This document shows positions 38,736 through 47,700 of a stretch of DNA of 64,000 nucleotides, piece by piece. Below the pieces are notes generated by a model. That model made no database searches. It worked only from the letters and a program-made list of their open reading frames with translations, and was not told the DNA's origin. The position numbers and the translations under genes were made by a program. Each line of letters starts with the position of its first letter. Position 1 is the first letter of the stretch. The DNA comes from Phallusia mammillata (Eukaryota > Chordata > Ascidiacea > Phlebobranchia > Ascidiidae). The DNA is taken from assembly GCA_003260075.1 (NCBI GenBank), contig QLIY01000215.1, positions 1-64,000 on the forward strand, written 5' to 3'.

Positions 38736-41700
38736 ACTTCAAGAACCGGTTACATGTCAATGGAAGTCACCTAACCAAAACGGTGGTCACGTGTGTGGAG
38801 TGATTTTCCATGACCTCAATGACCTTGTGGGTCACGTGACACGAGACCACGTGGGCGGCATCGAGCAGACCGACCACACATGTTACTGGGCCGGTTGTTC
38901 GCGCACTAAGGCTTTCAAGGCCAAGTACAAGTTGGTGAATCATTTACGCGTGCACACTGGTGAAAAACCGTTCGTCTGCAACTTCCCTGGATGCGGAAAA
39001 ACCTTTGGAAGAAGTGAGAACTTTAAGATCCATAAAAGAATTCACACCGGTGAAAAACCATTTCCCTGCAAATTTCCTGGATGTGATAGAAGATTCGGAA
39101 ACAGCTCAGACCGCAAGAAGCACTCTTACATGCACAACACCGAAAAACTGTACACTTGCCATGTAAGTATTCATAAACGAACAATAATTCATAATATGAA
39201 ACCTTAATTTATCTTTTTGTATTCGTATTACGTTGGTCACACATTTAAACGTTTTCCTTTATCAACAGTACGTAGATTGTGATCGAAGCTACACACACCC
39301 GTGCTCGTTGCGAAAACACATCCGAATGCACGAAAGCAACGGCGACGTCATTTCGAGCAGCGGTAGTGAAACGTCACCATCTACATCACCGCATTCGTCA
39401 TGCAGCTCGCCAGCCTCATCTCAGGGCCAGGTCGATTCGGCCATTCAACCCTACGAAATCGTGACGTCACCCATTGGCGCGTTGCCTTCGCCACCTACGA
39501 CTACGTCACTTGTGCCTACCCAAAACTGGGAATCAGAACAGCAGGGCTTTGTGTTATCATCAGGTGTCCTTCAATACCCAACAAAACATGCAACGTATCA
39601 GGAAAATACGATGCTGTCACAACAACAGCCCCCCCCCCTATTTCGATTTCACATCTATCGCATCTGGTTTTGCTCATTGTTGAATATATTTTTATGTTTG
39701 CTATTTTGCCTTTGACACATTTATAATAAAAACGAGAAAAACGATGACATCTCGCTGTATAATGATAATTTTTTTTTACGCAGTCAGACATCATTGCTGC
39801 TGTGTTTTGTCATGAAAAGTGTCCGTTCTATTCAGTTTTTCGTGTCACAATCGAAACTCAAGTGTTCAAGACGAAGCACTTGCGTTCTGTATTTAAAATA
39901 AAATGCAAGTCTTGACACACAAATCTTAATGCAACAACACAATACAAACTTCTTTTCACAAGTGAACTGACATTGTACTTCCCCCCCCCCAAGCACTTGC
40001 GTTCTGTATTTAAAATAAAATGCAAGTCTTGACACACACATCTTAATGCAACAACACACTACAAACTCCTTTTCACAAGTGAACTGACATTGTACACAAA
40101 CAACGAAATCTATATGTTTTGCCACGACTTAACACTGACTACTGAAGAACAAATGCTCAGTCAGAACTGTTCTTCTGTGGTATTACGTTCAGGTTTAAAC
40201 TTTAAATCTAACTGGTTAGGATTTCAAATTCTCAATAGCTCCTTGTCCTCGACCAATAAAAAAAACCTTACATACCTCCTTGAATGTAAGTCAAGCGTTC
40301 CGATCTGTCGTGCATTTTCTTCCCCGGCAATCTCAATCGATGTTATACTTGCTTTCATTCTTGCCGTGTCGTGGTTCAGTCGGTCTATAGAAGCAGCATG
40401 GTTGTCAACGGATTCGATTAAGCCACGTTGGCTGATCTGCACAGACGCCATTGTGACACCCTGAAAACCAAACAAAAAGCGCTTTAAAGTATTGGTTTTC
40501 GTCTATACTTTCACTAGGAGTTGCAAAGGCTATTATGAATAAACAAAAATCAAAAGAAATGGAAAATAAATTTGTAAGCTAAAAAAGTAAGTATCTTTAG
40601 GTTTACTTAGAGTTAGGACCTATCATATAAAGGTCACCTATAATAATCTAATTTCAGACTTATTTTGTGTTACAAAAATGCTTTTCACTTATTTATTGTA
40701 ACGCTTGATTCCAGCTTTAAGAATTACAATGTTTGTCCAAACTATGTTGTTGTTGCAAAAGCATTCTAACAATAATAATCGTTTACTAACCCACCTAAGG
40801 GGCAAAGATTATAATCTTGATAATTATCAAAGGATCAAAGGGTGCAAAGGATTCGGTTCAACTCACAGATAAAATAAAAGTTTTCAGGCTATATGCTTGA
40901 AACGCAAAGTTACGTGTGGTTGACTGTACCCTGCGACAATTCTTTAGCTCCAAAGTTTTTTTCATGCACACAACGTCACAGGATAACTTATCATCACATG
41001 TCACTTATCCATTTACCTGGTTAATTCGGTCGCTCAGAACTCGTTGTATAATATCCGTGAAATTTCTCATGATAAATCTCAGTCCTTTGACCTCACGCAA
41101 ATGACGTTGCATTTGCGTAGACACCGCGTCATCGATGTGTTCCTTGCCCTCCGCCAGCGACTCATTCAACTGCACCACAACGTTTCGAACGGTGTCCAGC
41201 GCCTCGCCTTGCTCGTTTATGACGTCATACACCTAAAAGTGACGTCAATGATCAGAAAAATGTGGGATTATGTGAGCTAAAAGTTTGCAGGGAGGTTTCA
41301 TTTGTTTGATATCAAAAACTTTGTGCAGGATTCATTGGCGAAAAAGAGACGCAATCCGGATTAATTCTCAGGTAATGTGACAAAATTAATTAAACACAAA
41401 GACTGGTATTATTTGGATTTCATGATTGGCATTATTTGGATTTTACCCTTTTGGTAATTGTTATCCATTTTCACAAAAAAGAGGATTGTATACCCCGTGG
41501 AAACGCAAAGTTTGGCAAATAGCCAAGTCGCATTTATATCTAAACCTGACCCAAAGTCAAGTTACATCAGCCGGGGCTTAAGGTCATTAGACTTGGTTCA
41601 CTGCAGCGCCATTAACGCAGGAGAAAAGTAGAGTCTGGACAAATATACTTAAATTTCCGTCATAAAAATGGTGGTACTCGAACACATGATATGCAGATAT

Positions 41701-44700
41701 TATTTAAAAAGGCAATTAAATGTGAATAATTTGCAGATGGTCGTTTGTATCTTTTTCGGGTGATAACTTAACTTACGCTGTCGGACAACGCCGTTATGTT
41801 GCGATGAAGTTTTCGATGTTCGCCGAGTGCTCTTGCATTGAGTTCAATTGTTTCGCGGAGATTTGCGTCAGCTTGGCGAAGCTCCGTTATGCCACCTGGT
41901 GACAATAAAACCATTTCTCAACTACAACCTACGACCAATCGTAAAAAAGAGGAACTCACCTTCCACCTGCCGTACACTCTCCTTGCAAAGTACAATCTCT
42001 GCTCTAAGTGTCCCGTTAAGACTCTCTACTGACGCCACACGGACGTTTTGTTCCTCTTGCCCTTCGCGTATGTCAGTTTGAAAGCTTACCAACTGTTACA
42101 AATTTGTTTAAGTGTCGTTTTGTGACAACCATTTATGCGTACAAAACCAAACAAATATAAAAATGTATCAACACCACAGATTCAATGTAGTTTTTTGCAA
42201 CGTTCTTAAAACTTGCCTGTTCAGAGACCCTGTCGATCTTCCGATTAATTTCGGTACTTGATCGCTGAAGCGTGTCTCGTATGCCGTCATAGTCGTTTCG
42301 AAGCATTTTCATCGAGTTTCGAGTTGTGTTGCGGTGGTTGGCATAAGCTGCAAAAAATCGTCATCGTGCACTTTAATCAATGTAACCCTTGAGAAATTCG
42401 CATACAAACCTTAGTGCATGTAAAAGTTATAGCTGTTATGACACAAAATCGGTTTTAGGATCAAAATAGAAGATGATGAAAAGCAGAGAGTACAAACGCA
42501 CAAATAAGACACACGCAGTTTCCACATACTTCCATATTTAACAAACAATTACATGTATAAAACAGAGATGATACACGTACAGATATGCAAAGTAGCGATT
42601 ATGTATTCATAGATAGCAAATTATTACCTGTTTGATAATTTTCTAGAGCTTGGTTCACGATTCCTAGTGCCATCTTGTTGGAAACAATGACTTGACCGTA
42701 TTCACGCAGGCTGGAATCGACTGCTCCCAACCTAACACAATTTTGCACAGTTTATCAATTAAGTCTTTACACAAATATTTTGGAAAATTATTTTGATGTC
42801 TCAACGACAATTTGCATGAAGTCATAAACAACGTTAACTTATTCGGGAAGGTGCGAAAAACAAGGTAATTTTAGTTTCATCTTGGAGATGATACAACACA
42901 TTAACTTGAAATATTTTTACCCTCGTGGGGCCAAAGAAGTCATATGACTCCCCCAAAACGACCTCGAAAGAAACACAGTAACCACTGCCCCCCAAAACAT
43001 ATTTTTTATTCTTTTCTATCCGTTTGTTCTAACTACGCCACTGTATGTGATTTTCTTTTTATCACAAAAACAACTTCTTTTTTAGACTTTCGTATCTTAC
43101 AAATTTTGATTCGTTTTGACAATGTGTTCGAATTCGGATCTTTTAAAATCGCATGCAAACTCTAAACCGATCAGAAATTTTGACTCCGAAATCTATTACA
43201 TGTTTCGCAAATCATAACGCAGCACAGTTTTTTTAGACAAAACCAACCTGTTATTGACGACTTGGTGTCTCTGTACATTTTCAGTTAAGAGGATCTCGAG
43301 CGACCCCGTGCGGTCATCCACAGCCAATAATTTATTTCTTGTGTTGACCAAACTGCGTTGAAGACGAGACGACTTCCGCTGTACGTGTGCTATGCGATCC
43401 CTTTGTTCCGTGACATTCCGCTCTACCATCGACGTCCTGTGGAAATTACAATAAATTAAACTGACTTCAGTAGGAAACAAATCGAAATGCGACTAAATTC
43501 ACTCATCGAATCCCGCAAAAACGCGTTCGAAAAGGAACAAAAGCTATCGAAATCGTAATATGTATTACATTGCTGTTTCAAAAATAATACAAAAATGATT
43601 TGCCTTTTCGAAAAAGCTCAGGAAAATATTGCGTTTAAACTTGAAAAAAGCTTTGTGAGAAACATAACAATGCGACTTACTTTTACCAGCGAGTAACATA
43701 ATCAACCAAAACAAAACAAAATTTATCTCGATTATAACTTTCGTTTAAATTGGAAATATAATGTTAGCAGATTTTTCAAAAAAGCACCTCAACTTTAGAA
43801 GACCGATCTGGTGTTGAAGGTGCTCATCCAATTCAGTGATTTCTTCGACGCGATCAAGGAACAAATCGGATATGCTTCTGTTAACTGATGAAAGAACACC
43901 ATCTATTCTTTCCTCAAAAGAGTTCTTTGTTGTGCCCAGAGTATCCTAAAATAAGTATTCGTTGAAAACCAATTAACTAAATTTTGAAGTACAAATTGCT
44001 TTAATTGTAGAAAGTTTAGAACTAGCTTTGATCGTATTTTTTGCTTTGAATTTTAAAAGTTGGGCAAACATTGCAAAAACAACTTAACATACTTTACCTA
44101 AAACGACAAAGAAACCTACCAATCCTACAAAAGTGGCTCTTAACTTTCAAAGCTTGTGGACTGCATGTTTCAAATAAACTTTTTCGATGCAATGTTTTAT
44201 AACTTGAGAGTGATAAACAGGACAGGTTGACGATTAATCCAGCAATACTAAAGCAAATTTAAAGAAAACGTGTAACGTTATATTACGTCCTAATCGGCAA
44301 TAACTACATAAATAGTTCTACAATTCTGTAAACGAATAAACGACTTGTCGAGAAAGAGCAGTTCTGCTTCGGAACTTACAAGGCCTTAAAGATTTTGCAA
44401 ATGCAGTGTAAAATTGAAGTGTAGGGGAGACCGGGGATACTTCGGACGCGGGGATAGTTCGGACCGGGTATATGACGTCACAGTAGCGCATTGTGATATC
44501 ATTTTTAACAAATCCTCATGCTTCCATTACAAAGCAGCATACTGTTTGGGAGCATGCGTAGTTCAACCAATTAGTAAAATTATAAGAAGTTAGTTCAACA
44601 GAAATATCTACTTCATGTCCGACATATCCCCGGTTGAAGTAAGTGTATTATATTGTATGCTCACACTAGTTTCAGATCATAAAAAATATGGTAAGAACGT

Positions 44701-47700
44701 TTAAAAGAAAGACGACAGGAAAGTATGCTTCAAGCGACCAAATGAAAAAAGCTGTTCTGGCAGTTATTGAAGATGGAGACTCAGATAGAGTGCCATTGAG
44801 CACGGAGTTAATCGCTCAACCCTATCAGATTATGTCCGACGACATAAAAAAGATGGTGCATTGGTCTCATATTCTCCTAATTTTAAACAGAAAAAGATGT
44901 TTAGCAAAGAGCAGGAAAAGTCGTTGGCAAATTACTTGCTATAAACTGTTCGAAAGTGTTTTATGGTTTGACTCCAAAAGCGACTCGCCGATTGGCACAA
45001 GAATACGCCATCAGCAATGGCGTAAAAGTCCCAGAATCCTGGGTGACAAACCAGACAGCAGGAGTAGATTGGCTTTCAGGCTTTTTGAAGAGAAATCACA
45101 ACTTGGGCATAAGAAAACCTGAAGCCACGTCTTTGGCTCGGATGACTAGTTTTAATAGATCAAATGTCGAAAAGTTTCAGACCAATTTGCGCGAAAGCGG
45201 CAAAGAGTGGTCTGTTATCCCGGGAAACTTCCCTTCCACATACAGAATCGTCCACTTCACGTTCTAAACCAGGCGAGGAGAGTAGCGATGGAAACACTGT
45301 GCCCGGGCCTTCCAACATCCCGTGTTCAGTCCATGTCTCGCCAGAATGTGTCAGACCATATCCCAAAGCTCAACCACGAAAGAAAAGGCCAGAAGAAGGA
45401 AGAAAAAGAGGCCGATCATTTATCGCTACCGACACGCCTAAAAAAAGCTATTAGAAGAGAAGGAAAAACAAAGGCAAATAAAAAAAGTCACGTTTCAAAA
45501 CAAGAAAACATCGCGGCGAGCAAAACGAAAAAGTTTGGAGGAAATTTCTTCCAGTGATGAATCTTTCACCCCTGAAAAATCTCTATCAACGGATGAAGTG
45601 TGTAGTGAAGAAGATATTTCCACACCCACGCTAAAAGAAAAAGCTGATGTGGGAGACTTCGTCCTAGTAAAATATGACGCACATGGCAAGAAATCAGTCT
45701 TTTATGTAGGCAAGGTTGTCGACTTTGAAGACTCCGATGGAGAGAAAAATGAAAAAGATCTCGACATAAAATTTTACAGAAAGAACCCCAAAGCAGTGAA
45801 TTCATTCGTTGAGCCGCTAGTGGAAGACATCCACGTCGTGTAAAGTAACCGGGTTGCCATGGTTTTGCAAAATCCCGTATCAGTCGGGGGATCCAAAAGG
45901 CAAGTGGGTGCCCTAAGATTTCCGATCAACCTTTCCTGTTTTAATATGCGCTAAAGTACCAGCTTAGCCTAGTGGACTTGTATATCAGATGATTCGTTAT
46001 TATTTCGTTTGTCGTTTTTACCAAATGTGTCGAATAAAACAAAAAAACGTAATCTGTCCGAGGTGACCCCGGCCATGTCCGATGTTACCCCGGTACCGGG
46101 CAACATCGGACACTTGAGAGCCTTAGGAATTAGACATTTTACATGCATTTCTAGTTTGCTTTGGCAAGTGAAACTCCTACCCTTTTTCGGCAAAGGATCA
46201 CCCCTTACAACAAACTAACATTTAAGTTCATGTGACGGCAGTGACGCATATTTATTGCAATTTTCAAAAATTGTCCGAACCATCCCCGATCTCCCCTATT
46301 TTAGGAGTCAATCTAAAAGTTGCCATCAGTTAAGAAGCAATACTCTGTAAACCAACCTGATTCATAGTAACTCTGTTGATCTTAGTTTCAATTTCGTTGA
46401 TCATCGTTTTGCTATCTACAGCGTAACTTGTCAAAGTCTGTGACAGGAGCTCCTGGTCTGACGTCACTTGCTCGAACGATGACGTCAGATCGAGAATATT
46501 CCGTGACAAAGAGTCGAAGCGCGACGCCACGACGTGACGCAAGGATCTAAAGTCTGATGTCATCATGTGACGTAGTGACATGGACGCGTTGTTAGTTCGG
46601 AAGTTGTTTTCGTCAGCTGTCTCTTGCAAACGCTGAAACGTGATCAAATAACTGGAAACAATGCCAGAACTATTTCACAAGGCTTTCTTATTGTAAACAA
46701 AATATGCTCAAAATCACCCCAAAAGAGCACAAGGTCTTAAACCATGTTTGTTTGATCGCACAAACATGAAGTAGGTAAGCACAAGGCTGAATGGTTTATG
46801 GTAAATAGCGCTTGGCCAATCGTTTTCAAGAAATACATAGACCTATATCAAGTATAAAACTCTAACCACTGAAAATTAAAATAACATTTAACTTAGGTAT
46901 ACGAAAGTGCAATGTTGGTAAAGGTCGTTTTTAGAGCAACCGGCGCTAAAAATCCAAATATTTCACTGAATTACTAGTTTTTCTTTTATTTACCGTTATT
47001 CGCTCCCAAATTCTATCCTCGGCCTGGTTTAGTCGTTCCACAAAGGAATTAAGTCGTGCGTATCTGTTTGACTGGCGGTGTACAGCCGACCTAAGCTGAT
47101 GATAGGAACTGTTGAGGAAAATCACTGATTCGTACATCTCATCCTGTCGACCAGCGTTCGAACTCCTGCACATAAAACGTTTAAAAAATAGCTATTTACC
47201 GGATTTGAATAACTTAAAACGTCAATTATATTTTGTGTAGTTTCTAGGTTTAGACCGAATGATTTTTTAGGATAGTGAAGAGTATAGATGGCAGGTTTGG
47301 TGTAGTGAAGGAAAACATACAAAACGTTTTAATGTTTGTAACCTCAACTGGTTTGGAGTCATAAATCCGCTTATATACAGATCTACAATAAGACAGAAGT
47401 AAATACGTCATTTTTTAATGTCTCTATTTCTCTCTTAAAGTCTCGTTTAAAGCGAAGTGGTTTTGTATTGTTGTAATCCTGCTTAAAATTAATGTTAAAA
47501 TATTAAAATAAGCCTTGCATAAAAAAAAACACAATATAAGTATTTTACTCGGCAAATGGCACTGACCGAGCACCATCCACGTGGCGTTCAAGGTTTTCTT
47601 CAGCCTGCGTCAATCTGCTCTCTATCGCTTTCGTGCGGTCAAATGTTTCTTGTCTCGTTTCGCCCACAAGTGAAACCGCTTCCAGCATCTTACGTTCGTT

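Noticed and set aside
38492..38737. Minus-strand poly-Gly ORF and plus-strand poly-Pro domain in ZicL copy 4
   Set aside because: Copy 3 shows ordinary sequence of almost the same length there; the C run is filler.
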